In this document: one piece after another, positions 9,543 to 17,294 of the stretch | How positions within the stretch are numbered: position 1 is the stretch's first letter | Layout of the letters: each line of letters starts with the position of its first letter | Assembly: GCF_900109755.1 (NCBI RefSeq) | Contig: NZ_FOAR01000007.1 | Span: 173,267-237,266 of the forward strand | Length of the DNA stretch: 64,000 bases | Origin: Pseudomonas agarici | GTDB taxonomy: Bacteria > Pseudomonadota > Gammaproteobacteria > Pseudomonadales > Pseudomonadaceae | Direction: 5' to 3' | Made by a program: the position numbers and the translations under genes | Notes under the pieces: model-generated | Told to the model about the DNA's origin: nothing | What the model saw: the letters and a program-made list of their open reading frames with translations, nothing else | The model's database searches: none

Positions 9543-10724
9543 ATGCAAAAAACCAGTGCCACGCTGCTGATAATTGATGACGACGAAGTAGTGCGCGCAA
9601 GCCTTGCGGCCTATTTGGAAGACAGCGGATTCAGCGTCCTGCAAGCCAGTAACGGCCAGCAGGGACTTCAGGTATTCGAGCAAACAAGGCCTGATTTGGT
9701 GATCTGCGACCTGCGCATGCCCCAGATGGGCGGCCTTGAGCTTATTCGCCAGGTGACCGACCTTTCCCCGCAGACGCCGGTGATCGTGGTATCGGGCGCG
9801 GGCGTTATGAACGATGCCGTCGAAGCGTTGCGCCTGGGCGCGGCGGACTACCTGATCAAGCCCCTCGAAGACCTCGCCGTGCTGGAGCATTCCGTGCATC
9901 GGGCGCTGGACCGTGCGCGCCTGCTGCTGGAGAACCAGCGCTACCGTGAGAAGCTTGAAACCGCCAACCGCGAACTCGAAGCCAGCCTCCATCTGTTGCA
10001 GGAGGATCAGAACGCCGGTCGCCAGGTACAGATGAACATGCTGCCGGTCAGTCCCTGGAGCATCGACAACTTCCGCTTCGCTCACCAAATCATCCCGTCC
10101 CTGTATTTGTCCGGCGATTTCGTTGACTACTTCCGAGTCGATGAGCGACGTGTGGCGTTCTATCTGGCGGATGTCTCGGGCCATGGCGCATCGTCGGCTT
10201 TTGTCACCGTGCTGTTGAAGTTCATGACCACGCGACTACTGTTCGAGTCCAAGCGCAACGGCACCTTGCCAGAGTTCACCCCCTCGCAGGTGCTGGGTCA
10301 TATCAACCGTGGCCTGATCAACTGCAAGCTGGGCAAGCATGTGACCATGGTCGGTGGCGTGATCGATGAAGAAACCGGGTTGTTGACCTACAGCATCGGT
10401 GGCCATTTGCCGCTGCCGGTCTTGTACACCCCGGACAGCGCGCATTATCTGGAAGGCCGTGGTCTGCCGGTGGGCTTATTCAACGAAGCCACCTATGAAG
10501 ACCACATTCTGAAACTGCCACAGACATTTAGTCTTACACTCATGTCTGATGGCATTTTGGATCTTTTGCAACAAGATACACTCAAAGAGAAAGAGGCTGC
10601 CTTGCCTCAATTGGTGAGAACAGCTGGAGGCAGCCTGGATGGCTTGCGCCAGGTTTTTGGATTGGCCACGCTTGGGGATATGCCGGATGATATCGCCTTG
10701 TTAGTGTTGAGCAGGAATCTTTGA
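9543..10724 (+). CDS. rssB: RssB: response regulator with PP2C/SpoIIE-type phosphatase domain
   Basis: Residues 1-125 form a receiver domain with the acidic pocket IDDD and the phosphoacceptor Asp56 in VICDLRMPQ; the conserved Lys is in YLIKP. A helical linker (130-165) leads to a PP2C-type Ser/Thr phosphatase domain with the metal-binding signatures LSGDFVD, ADVSGHG, SDGILD and DDIALL. This matches the Pseudomonas RssB, which with the STAS protein RssC regulates the general stress sigma factor RpoS. The stop codon TGA overlaps the ATG of rssC by one base, so the two are translationally coupled. Gene order after mlaA is that of P. aeruginosa and relatives. The 260 bp upstream contain a TTGAGGT...ACCTCAA hairpin (9325-9344) but no recognised gene. 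Confidence 0.93.
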   Translation: MQKTSATLLIIDDDEVVRASLAAYLEDSGFSVLQASNGQQGLQVFEQTRPDLVICDLRMPQMGGLELIRQVTDLSPQTPVIVVSGAGVMNDAVEALRLGAADYLIKPLEDLAVLEHSVHRALDRARLLLENQRYREKLETANRELEASLHLLQEDQNAGRQVQMNMLPVSPWSIDNFRFAHQIIPSLYLSGDFVDYFRVDERRVAFYLADVSGHGASSAFVTVLLKFMTTRLLFESKRNGTLPEFTPSQVLGHINRGLINCKLGKHVTMVGGVIDEETGLLTYSIGGHLPLPVLYTPDSAHYLEGRGLPVGLFNEATYEDHILKLPQTFSLTLMSDGILDLLQQDTLKEKEAALPQLVRTAGGSLDGLRQVFGLATLGDMPDDIALLVLSRNL

Positions 10725-11206
10725 TGAGTACCGGTAGAATCCAGTTCGCTGAGCAGGATGGCACCTTCGTTCTGAAGTTCGTTGGTGAAGTTCGCCTGAC
10801 TCTGTGTTCAGCGTTGGATGCCACGATCGAGAAGATCTTCACGGCGCTGAATTTCACGGCGATCGTGATCGACCTGACCGAAACCCGCAGCATCGACAGC
10901 ACCACCCTGGGCTTGCTGGCCAAGCTCTCGATCCTGTCGCGGCAGAAAGTAGGCTTGTTGCCGACCGTGGTAACCGTCCACGACGACATCACCCGTTTGC
11001 TGCAGTCCATGGGTTTCGATCAAGTATTCAACATCGTCAATCGCCCGGTCCCGTGTCCGGAATGCCTGACCGATCTGCCTTCGCAGGACCAGTCAGAAGA
11101 GGTGGTGCGGGTCAAAGTGCTGGAAGCGCACAAGATCCTCATGGGCTTGAACGACTCCAACCGCGAAGCGTTTCACGACCTGGTGAACGCGCTGGAGCGT
11201 AGTTGA
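10724..11206 (+). CDS. rssC: RssC: STAS-domain anti-sigma factor antagonist
   Basis: The 160-residue protein has a STAS domain in residues 1-105. The phosphorylatable serine region is the SIDSTTLGLL motif near residue 64, the typical site in SpoIIAA-like antagonists. It is the expected partner of the PP2C phosphatase encoded directly upstream, forming a partner-switching module controlling the stress response. The C-terminal tail contains CPECL, a possible metal or redox feature, and a helical end. The ATG at 10724 overlaps the rssB stop. In other pseudomonads a transaldolase gene commonly follows; here 125 bp of non-coding DNA lead to the end of dusA instead. Confidence 0.9.
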   Translation: MSTGRIQFAEQDGTFVLKFVGEVRLTLCSALDATIEKIFTALNFTAIVIDLTETRSIDSTTLGLLAKLSILSRQKVGLLPTVVTVHDDITRLLQSMGFDQVFNIVNRPVPCPECLTDLPSQDQSEEVVRVKVLEAHKILMGLNDSNREAFHDLVNALERS

Positions 11207-11331
11207 GCAACTGAAGGCTTGAGCGCAAAAAGGGTGACATTTACCTTGATATTGCTTTCTTTACGCCTTCGAAAACCCTCAGCCCTTGTCGACGCTGGCT
11301 AGCCCGCGAAGCACGATAACGCGCCCTCGGA

Positions 11332-12342
11332 TTAGTGCCCCTCCAACAGCTCCCCGGCCTGATCCAGCAACGCCAACGGATCCTTCGTCTTGTGAATATC
11401 CACCGACAGCAGTTGCCGAAACCGTCGCGCCCCAGCAAACCCCGTGGCCAGTCCCAACACATGGCGGGTCACGTGATGCATCGCCCCGCCATCGGCTATA
11501 TGCCCGGCCACATATGGTCGCAACCTTGCCAACGCCTGAGCCCGGGAAATCACCGGCGCATCACTGCCAAACAACTGCTGATCCACCTGCGCCAGCAGAT
11601 ATGGATTGTGATACGCCTCGCGCCCCAGCATGACCCCGTCAAACGTCTGCAAATGCTCATGACACTGCGCCAGCGTCTTGATTCCGCCATTGAGGATAAT
11701 CTCCAACTCTGGGAAATCCTGTTTCAGCCGTGCGGCCACGTCGTACCGCAGCGGTGGAATATCCCGGTTCTCCTTGGGTGACAGTCCTTCCAGGATCGCG
11801 ATCCGTGCATGCACGGTAAAACTGCGGCAACCGGCATCCCGGACCTTGCCGACGAAATCGCAGAGCTGCGCATAACTGTCACGACCATTGATCCCGATAC
11901 GATGCTTGACCGTCACCGGAATCGACACCGCATCGCACATTGCCTTCACACAATCGGCCACCCGTTCCGGGTGCCCCATCAGGCAGGCGCCGATCATATT
12001 GTTCTGCACCCGATCGCTGGGACAGCCGACATTGAGGTTCACCTCGTCATAACTGGCGTCCTGGGCCATGCGGGCGCAAGCGGCCAGATCAGCCGGTACA
12101 CTACCGCCCAGTTGCAGCGCCAGCGGGTGCTCGGAGGCGTGGTAGCGCAGGAAACGCTGGTGATCACCCTGGAGAATGGCGCCAGTGGTGACCATTTCGG
12201 TGTAGAGCAGAGTGTGCTTGGAGAGCAGGCGCAGGAAGAAGCGGCAGTGTCTATCTGTCCAATCCATCATCGGGGCAACAGAAAACCTCCTAAGTGCCGT
12301 AGTTGCTAGTTCAGCTAGGTTTTCTGTGGGTTTTGTCCGCAT
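11332..12342 (-). CDS. dusA: tRNA-dihydrouridine(20/20a) synthase DusA, with island-derived N-terminus
   Basis: DusA is the FMN enzyme that reduces uridines 20/20a of the tRNA D-loop. The conserved core is intact: SVAPMMDWTDRHCR, the active-site Cys segment NLNVGCPSDRVQ, KHRIGI, and NGGI near residue 218. The first 22 residues (MRTKPTENLAELATTALRRF) are not those of the ancestral gene. A 17-bp att repeat lies over the PMMDW codons (12260-12276), and the sequence beyond it comes from the integrated island, which supplies a replacement start. An alternative 5' end (MVQKQSSSPAESNPALSRRL, then SVAPMMD) is stranded 11.9 kb away at 24138-24230. The gene should stay functional because the frame and core are intact. 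Confidence 0.93.
   Translation of the reverse strand: MRTKPTENLAELATTALRRFSVAPMMDWTDRHCRFFLRLLSKHTLLYTEMVTTGAILQGDHQRFLRYHASEHPLALQLGGSVPADLAACARMAQDASYDEVNLNVGCPSDRVQNNMIGACLMGHPERVADCVKAMCDAVSIPVTVKHRIGINGRDSYAQLCDFVGKVRDAGCRSFTVHARIAILEGLSPKENRDIPPLRYDVAARLKQDFPELEIILNGGIKTLAQCHEHLQTFDGVMLGREAYHNPYLLAQVDQQLFGSDAPVISRAQALARLRPYVAGHIADGGAMHHVTRHVLGLATGFAGARRFRQLLSVDIHKTKDPLALLDQAGELLEGH
12260..12276. repeat. Left att repeat of the dusA island
   Basis: CAATCCATCATCGGGGC, the complement of the dusA codons for APMMDW, is identical to 24148-24164. dusA is an established target of a family of tyrosine integrases that recombine at this 5' coding sequence. Confidence 0.88.
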
Positions 12343-12439
12343 TCTTGAGTCTCTTATTTACCGCTATTGGCTACCATTTTTGCTTATTGTTGATATGGTG
12401 TTGTTGAAATTCAGCAAGAGCCATTAGGAATTCAGCAAA

Positions 12440-12577
12440 ATGGGATCTATCACCGTCCGCAAGCGCAAAGACGGGTCTGTCGCCTATAACGCATAGATTC
12501 ACATCATGCAAAAGGGCGCGATAGTCTATCAGGAAAGCCAGACCCTCGCCCGAAAACAGGCAACGCGAGCGGGGAGG
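12440..12577 (+). pseudogene. Remnant of tyrosine integrase, N-terminus only
   Basis: Translation from the ATG gives MGSITVRKRKDGSVAYNA, then a TAG at 12494-12496, then IHIMQKGAIVYQESQTLARKQA. This is the Arg/Lys-rich N-terminal arm domain of an integrase and closely parallels the second remnant at 24334 (RARKLADGTVSYTAQIRIKR and QTFARKQA). Homology ends near 12577. The catalytic domain is missing and the remaining 210 bp to the HxlR gene hold nothing I recognise. Confidence 0.75.
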
Positions 12578-12793
12578 CCTCCACGTGAGACTTAATTGGA
12601 TTCGCCTTTACGCTGCAAACGATAAGACGCCACAGTACCCTGACGCCCGTTTGAATTGCCTTTCATCGCTAGCAGCACTGCCAGTGATGAACAGATTAGC
12701 TTGCGGTCAGGTCTTCGTTCGATTCAACTCTTCGGCGCTTCGGAGCAACTTGATCGGCGATCCGTTGCTGTCGACCAGTCGTTTCGACTCGCG

Positions 12794-13249
12794 TCAATCC
12801 CAGCGCTTGACGACCCGCCGATGACAATCGACCGAGGTCAACACCTTGCCCGCCTTGGAACGTACGGCGATGGTTTCTACCGGCTCCGACAATTCATTGT
12901 CGAGCAGCACCGAGTAGCTCTCCCCTGTGTTGAACAAGTAGCGCTCCCCCCACTGGCGCATGCTGACGATGATGGGAAACACCGTGCGCCCCATATCAGT
13001 CAGCACATATTCTTTGTAGGCACTGCCGTCGGATGCCGGTTGGATGTTGAATACGCCCAACTCGACGAGCATTTTGAGCTTGACCGTGAGGATGTTCTTG
13101 GCAAGACCAAGACGTTTCTGAAATTCACTGAAGCGGCGAACGTCGTCGAACGCATCGCGGATGATCATTAATACCCAGCGATCTCCGATTGCTTCGAGCG
13201 TGCGGGCGACCGGGCATTCGCTCTGCGCCAGTAATTGCTGTCTGGCCAT
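12794..13249 (-). CDS. HxlR-family winged-helix regulator of the island cluster
   Basis: The 151-residue protein carries the HxlR winged-helix domain: CPVARTLEAIGDRWVLMIIRDAF near residue 12, FSEFQKRLGLAKNILTVKLK as the recognition region, and DMGRTVFPII. Cys12 in SECPVART is in the position often redox- or electrophile-sensitive in this family. It is divergent from the MFS gene at 13401, across a 151-bp spacer with two inverted repeats that are good operator candidates. It is probably a local repressor responding to a product or intermediate of the cluster, or to a toxic electrophile. The ATG at 13249 is preceded by CCAGGAGACC on its own strand, a good RBS. Confidence 0.9.
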   Translation of the reverse strand: MARQQLLAQSECPVARTLEAIGDRWVLMIIRDAFDDVRRFSEFQKRLGLAKNILTVKLKMLVELGVFNIQPASDGSAYKEYVLTDMGRTVFPIIVSMRQWGERYLFNTGESYSVLLDNELSEPVETIAVRSKAGKVLTSVDCHRRVVKRWD

Positions 13250-13321
13250 GGGTCTCCTGGAGGCGGGTCAGTAGGAAGGGGGGAAAAGTTCAAACGTCAG
13301 ACGAAAATGTTTTACCAATAT

Positions 13322-13338
13322 GGTTGCATTTAACAACC
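13322..13338. promoter_or_regulatory. Inverted repeat 1, candidate HxlR operator
   Basis: GGTTG-CATTTAA-CAACC is a perfect 5-bp inverted repeat with an AT-rich centre in the divergent HxlR/MFS promoter region. It resembles the second repeat 41 bp away, on the same helical face (about four turns). Confidence 0.5.
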
Positions 13339-13362
13339 TCATTTGATAAAAATCAACGCATC

Positions 13363-13379
13363 GGTTTCCTTTAGAAACC
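13363..13379. promoter_or_regulatory. Inverted repeat 2, candidate HxlR operator
   Basis: GGTTTC-CTTTA-GAAACC is a perfect 6-bp inverted repeat ending 21 bp before the MFS start codon. It shares the GGTT...TTTA...AACC layout with the repeat at 13322. Confidence 0.5.
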
Positions 13380-13400
13380 ACATATTCCAAGGATGGAGTG

Positions 13401-14657
13401 ATGCTGTTCAAGTCTCATGCCCCGGTAAAGATGGACATCGAAGCCGAAAAATTCAGCGGTGGGCACACGCAAGCCCCTCCAACCCGGGACACCTCCCAGC
13501 TCAGTCGCTATCAGACTTTTCTTTTTGCAATTATCTGCGCCATGGCGGTCGCAAACGTCTACTTCGCCCAGCCTTTGCTGGAATCGATGGCTGCCAGCCT
13601 GGCAGTTTCGCCGGGCACGATTGGTGTCGTAGTGACCGTGACACAAGCCGGTTATGCCGTCGGATTGTTGTTCATCGTTCCGCTGGGTGATTTGCTCAAT
13701 CGCAAGAAACTTATCCTTACACAAATGCTGCTGTCGGCTCTGGCCCTGTGCGCAGTTGGCCTGTCGCAGGATTGGGGCATGTTGCTCGGCGCGATGGTGC
13801 TGGTGGGCCTGATGGCGGTCGTGGTGCAAGTGGTGGTTGCCTACGTCGCTTCGCTGGCGAGTCCCGAGCAGCGTGGCGAAGCCGTCGGCACCGTGACCAG
13901 TGGCGTGGTGCTGGGAATTCTGCTGGCCCGCTTCGTCTCCGGTGCAGTGGCTGATCTGGCCGGCTGGCGCGGCGTTTATTTTGTCTCGGCCGCCCTGATG
14001 ATCGGCATGGCACTGGTGCTGATGCGCACCATGCCTGCCTCCACCACGCCACCGGCGAAAGGCGGCTACTGGCAATTACTGCGATCGGTGTTCCAGTTGT
14101 ACCTGACCGAACGCACATTGCGTGTCCGGGGCACCTTCGCCCTGTTGATCTTCGCCGCGTTCAGTGTGTTGTGGACGTCGATGGTACTGCCGCTCAGCGC
14201 GCCACCGTTGTCGCTGTCACACACCCAGATTGGTTTGTTCGGACTCGCCGGTGTGGCCGGTGCGCTGGCAGCGGCACGGGCTGGACGGCTCGCCGACCAA
14301 GGGCGAGGCAATCGCACCACGGGCGTCGCGTTAGCACTGTTGACCTTGTCCTGGCTGCCTACGGCGTTCGTTGAACACTCATTGTTCGCCATGGTGGTGG
14401 GTGTGGTGTTACTGGATTTCGCCGTGCAAGCCGTCCATGTCACCAATCAGAGCCTGATCTTTGCCGCACGACCCGATGCACAAAGCCGACTGGTGGGCGC
14501 CTACATGTGTTTCTATTCGGTGGGCAGTGGTCTGGGCGCAATAGCCGCTACTTATACTTATGCACACTTTGGCTGGGTCGTCGTTTGTATATTGGGTGCC
14601 GCCATCAGCGCAATCGCCCTGATGTACTGGATCTACCTGGGACTGACTTCCAAATAA
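13401..14657 (+). CDS. MFS transporter, 12-TM drug/metabolite efflux type (first cluster pump)
   Basis: The 418-residue protein has about twelve hydrophobic helices after a hydrophilic N-terminus of about 33 residues. The loop motif GDLLNRKKL between helices 2 and 3 is the MFS motif A. The overall pattern (FAQPLLESMAASLAVSPGTIGVVVTVTQAGYA) is that of the AraJ/YnfM-like efflux branch that often sits beside HxlR or LysR regulators. AAGGA 7 bases before the ATG at 13401 sets the start, rather than the GTG one codon earlier. As the first gene after the regulator it probably exports the cluster product or protects the cell from it. Substrate cannot be read from the sequence. Confidence 0.88.
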   Translation: MLFKSHAPVKMDIEAEKFSGGHTQAPPTRDTSQLSRYQTFLFAIICAMAVANVYFAQPLLESMAASLAVSPGTIGVVVTVTQAGYAVGLLFIVPLGDLLNRKKLILTQMLLSALALCAVGLSQDWGMLLGAMVLVGLMAVVVQVVVAYVASLASPEQRGEAVGTVTSGVVLGILLARFVSGAVADLAGWRGVYFVSAALMIGMALVLMRTMPASTTPPAKGGYWQLLRSVFQLYLTERTLRVRGTFALLIFAAFSVLWTSMVLPLSAPPLSLSHTQIGLFGLAGVAGALAAARAGRLADQGRGNRTTGVALALLTLSWLPTAFVEHSLFAMVVGVVLLDFAVQAVHVTNQSLIFAARPDAQSRLVGAYMCFYSVGSGLGAIAATYTYAHFGWVVVCILGAAISAIALMYWIYLGLTSK

Positions 14658-14753
14658 CTTTCCAGCATCAACAAACTTCTCGCGATCGTAAGTTAACGGT
14701 TGGCGTGAAACAGTGGGGCTGCCACACACACTTTAATATCAGCCGAGGTCAGT

Positions 14754-15050
14754 ATGGCGTTGCACACACTCACTATTGCGTCGCATCAACTTGAGTTTCA
14801 ATTACCGGTCAACTCGCCTATTACCGATATCGAGTGGGAAGCTGGTGGCAAGAATGTGATTCCGTTGGGGTGCCGCGTCGGGGCCTGCGGCGCATGTCTG
14901 ATCAAAGTCAAATCTGGTCTCGATGCGTTAAGCCCTCGGGACGGCGATGAGGAAGCGTTTATCGAAGTGCTGGGCTACACCGGAGAAGAATACCGTCTGG
15001 CGTGCCAGTGCCTGATAAGAGGTGAATTAGCTATTGACGTCATTGGCTGA
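14754..15050 (+). CDS. Plant-type [2Fe-2S] ferredoxin
   Basis: The 98-residue protein has the cluster-binding pattern C40-x4-C45-x2-C48 (GCRVGACGACLI) and a fourth Cys at 84 in RLACQC, the CxxxxCxxC...C arrangement of plant-type ferredoxins. It carries an acidic surface around residues 60-80, suited to docking with a redox partner. It is 63 bp upstream of the diiron oxidase gene in the same direction, so it most likely supplies electrons to that enzyme. No ferredoxin reductase is encoded in the cluster; a host reductase would be needed. Confidence 0.92.
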   Translation: MALHTLTIASHQLEFQLPVNSPITDIEWEAGGKNVIPLGCRVGACGACLIKVKSGLDALSPRDGDEEAFIEVLGYTGEEYRLACQCLIRGELAIDVIG

Positions 15051-15113
15051 TAGCTGCAGTTGAAGTCGGTTCATTAATTAACGCGTTAAAAAAACCAAAA
15101 CAGAGGCTTGATT

Positions 15114-15866
15114 ATGCTTAACCGTGTGAAGAATGTTGGCTATGGTGATCGCACTCCTTTTCTCAATGCTGGCGCGTCGTTAAATCTGCGTGGGGAAATT
15201 GACCGGATTATCGATACACAAGTCGAGCAATGGTACGCAACCGTGCCTCAAGCCGCTCACCTGGAAGGCAAAGACGTCAACAGCGCGTACTACAAACGTC
15301 ACCTGGTCGAAACCGCATGGCGCATCCGTCTGCTGCGCGTGGCTGAAGCAAAAGCCCTGGTCGATGTGGCCAAGGTCAGCCCGGAAGCTGCACAGATCTG
15401 GGCCCACTACGAACAGGAAGAAATGCTCCACGACGACCTGTTCATTCAGGATCTGGAACGTGTCGGCGTAAGTCGCGAAGAGTTCCTGGCCACCGAACCG
15501 TACCTGTCCACCAAGTTGCTGGCGGGCTTCTTCTCCTACCTGCTGGACCACGAAGGCCCACTGGGCGTCGTTGCCTATTCCTACCTGGTCGAGTATGTGA
15601 ACGTGAAGCTCGAACCACGCAAGCTCGAAGCCCTCAAGGCGTCGGTTGGCGAGAAAAACATCATCGGTCAGGTTTCCCACTCTCACACCGATATCAACGA
15701 CGACCATCCGGGTGAAGTCTGGGCCGCTCTGCGCTTCCTGATTAAAGGTGAGCAGGACATCGAAGCCCTGAAACGCTACCTGACCGAGCATCAGAAAATT
15801 CTCGCCATGTACTTCAGCGAGCTGTACATCGACACCCTGGCCAAGCCGCAAGACAAGGCAGCTTAA
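15114..15866 (+). CDS. Haem-oxygenase-like diiron oxidase (HDO family)
   Basis: The 250-residue all-helical protein belongs to the 'iron-containing redox enzyme' group related to PqqC/TenA. HDO enzymes use a dinuclear iron site of three His and three carboxylates to cleave or oxidise amino or fatty acids (UndA, BesC, SznF central domain). Candidate ligands are visible: E102/E103 and H106 in HYEQEEMLHDD, E160 in SYLVEYV, and H189/H191, D193 or D196/D197 and H198 in SHSHTDINDDH. Which of these bind iron is inference. AGAGG precedes the ATG at 15114 by 7 bases. The ferredoxin upstream and the ATP-grasp ligases downstream suggest it oxidises an amino acid or a ligated amino acid derivative. Confidence 0.82.
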   Translation: MLNRVKNVGYGDRTPFLNAGASLNLRGEIDRIIDTQVEQWYATVPQAAHLEGKDVNSAYYKRHLVETAWRIRLLRVAEAKALVDVAKVSPEAAQIWAHYEQEEMLHDDLFIQDLERVGVSREEFLATEPYLSTKLLAGFFSYLLDHEGPLGVVAYSYLVEYVNVKLEPRKLEALKASVGEKNIIGQVSHSHTDINDDHPGEVWAALRFLIKGEQDIEALKRYLTEHQKILAMYFSELYIDTLAKPQDKAA

Positions 15867-15881
15867 GCCATGGAGCAGGCA

Positions 15882-17222
15882 ATGAATTCAAATCGAGCCG
15901 GCGTTTTGATCCTGAGCCACTGCGGCTTTTCTTTCCTGGAGGACTTGAAGGAGGAGCTGCATCGCCGCCAGCTCCGGTGTTTCGTACTGACTTCATTGCC
16001 GCTTCCTGAACACGTACCGGCCCGCCTGGAACAGATTCAGGGCTGGGCGGACCGGCTCTGCACCGCAGACTCTCACCAGTTGAGACTGGAAGAGGTGAAC
16101 AACACACTCCAGACGCTGCGCAGGTCCGGCGAGCAAGTCACCTGCTGCATCAGTGTGTGGGAAGGTTATCGACACCTGATGGCCGCAGCCAACGCTGCGC
16201 TTGGAACGTATGACATTGATGCCCGACAGGCACTGGCATTGCGCAACAAGCTTGAGGTGCGCAACCAACTGGCCGAGGCAGGATTATCGCAAGCCAATGC
16301 TTATGCATTGACTGCACCGGTACTGGAAACACTGCAAGCGCGGAACCAGCGCTACTTCATCAAACCGATCCACGGGATCGCTTCGTATGCGGCGTTTCCG
16401 ATGCGCAAGGACACCACCTGGGAGGCGCTTGAGGAACTGCGCAAGGCTTCGGTCGAGGACACGGTGTATGCCTCGGCCTTCAACGACGGCTTGCAGTTCA
16501 TGGCGGAGGATTACATCGCCGGTCAGGAATTCAGTTTCGAGATGCTGTTGGTCGATGGTCAGGCGCATGTCGTGGCCGTCCATGAAAAATACGAAGTGAC
16601 CGAGACCGCTGACACGGTACTGGAAGACAGCTGCACCACGCCGCCGGCAAGCCTTGATCAGGCGCAGATTGCGGCGGGCTTGCAGTGGCTGAAGAACGTG
16701 CTGGACTGCATGGATCTCAAGTGGGGCTGCTACCACGTTGAAGCGCGTTTCACCGGGCAACACTGGGACCTGATCGAGATCAATCCGCGCGTTGGCGGCA
16801 GCTTGATTTCCCACAGTGTCCAGGCAGTCACCGGCGGCCACAGCGTGCTCTCGCTGTGGCTGGATCTGCTTCTGGCCAGTCAGGACGACGCCCTGCCCCG
16901 CGAAGCGCTTGTGCAACGCCTGACCCAATTTGGCTGGCAGGCGGACGGCAGCAGCGCACAGACCACAGCGACTTTCTTCCGGGTTTATTTCGCCAAACCG
17001 GGAACACTGAGTTCAATCACCCTCAACGACCTGCCCTTGGCGCCGGTGGTGAAACACATCCTGCTCAAAGCAGGCGATGTGATTCCCGCGCATGCCCGCG
17101 AAGTGTTTTTGGGCCAGTTGCTGTGGACGTTCGACCGAGACCGTCAGGCAACGGAACTTGAGCGCCTGGCGCGTCTTTGCGCCACGGCGCTGGACATCCA
17201 GTACGACGTTGAAAGCCATTGA
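15882..17222 (+). CDS. ATP-grasp ligase 1
   Basis: The 446-residue protein has an N-terminal Rossmann-like lid region, an ATP-binding segment with YFIKPIHGIASYAAF (Lys and Gly-rich loop), and the metal-binding motif LIEINPRVGGS (ExNxR). That is the full ATP-grasp signature of carboxylate-amine/thiol ligases such as PurK-like and L-amino acid ligases. Such enzymes activate a carboxylate as acyl phosphate and couple it to an amine. The start at 15882 has GGAG six bases upstream; an in-frame ATG at 15870 overlaps this RBS. It follows the oxidase by 15 bp, so co-transcription is very likely. Substrates cannot be predicted; with two further ATP-grasp genes next door, sequential amide formation is a reasonable inference. 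Confidence 0.85.
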   Translation: MNSNRAGVLILSHCGFSFLEDLKEELHRRQLRCFVLTSLPLPEHVPARLEQIQGWADRLCTADSHQLRLEEVNNTLQTLRRSGEQVTCCISVWEGYRHLMAAANAALGTYDIDARQALALRNKLEVRNQLAEAGLSQANAYALTAPVLETLQARNQRYFIKPIHGIASYAAFPMRKDTTWEALEELRKASVEDTVYASAFNDGLQFMAEDYIAGQEFSFEMLLVDGQAHVVAVHEKYEVTETADTVLEDSCTTPPASLDQAQIAAGLQWLKNVLDCMDLKWGCYHVEARFTGQHWDLIEINPRVGGSLISHSVQAVTGGHSVLSLWLDLLLASQDDALPREALVQRLTQFGWQADGSSAQTTATFFRVYFAKPGTLSSITLNDLPLAPVVKHILLKAGDVIPAHAREVFLGQLLWTFDRDRQATELERLARLCATALDIQYDVESH

Positions 17223-17294
17223 AATCCCGCTGAGCAAGCACCTGGAACAGCAATGCTGTCCACGAGCAATTCCATGCATTTGAGGATGACGAAC

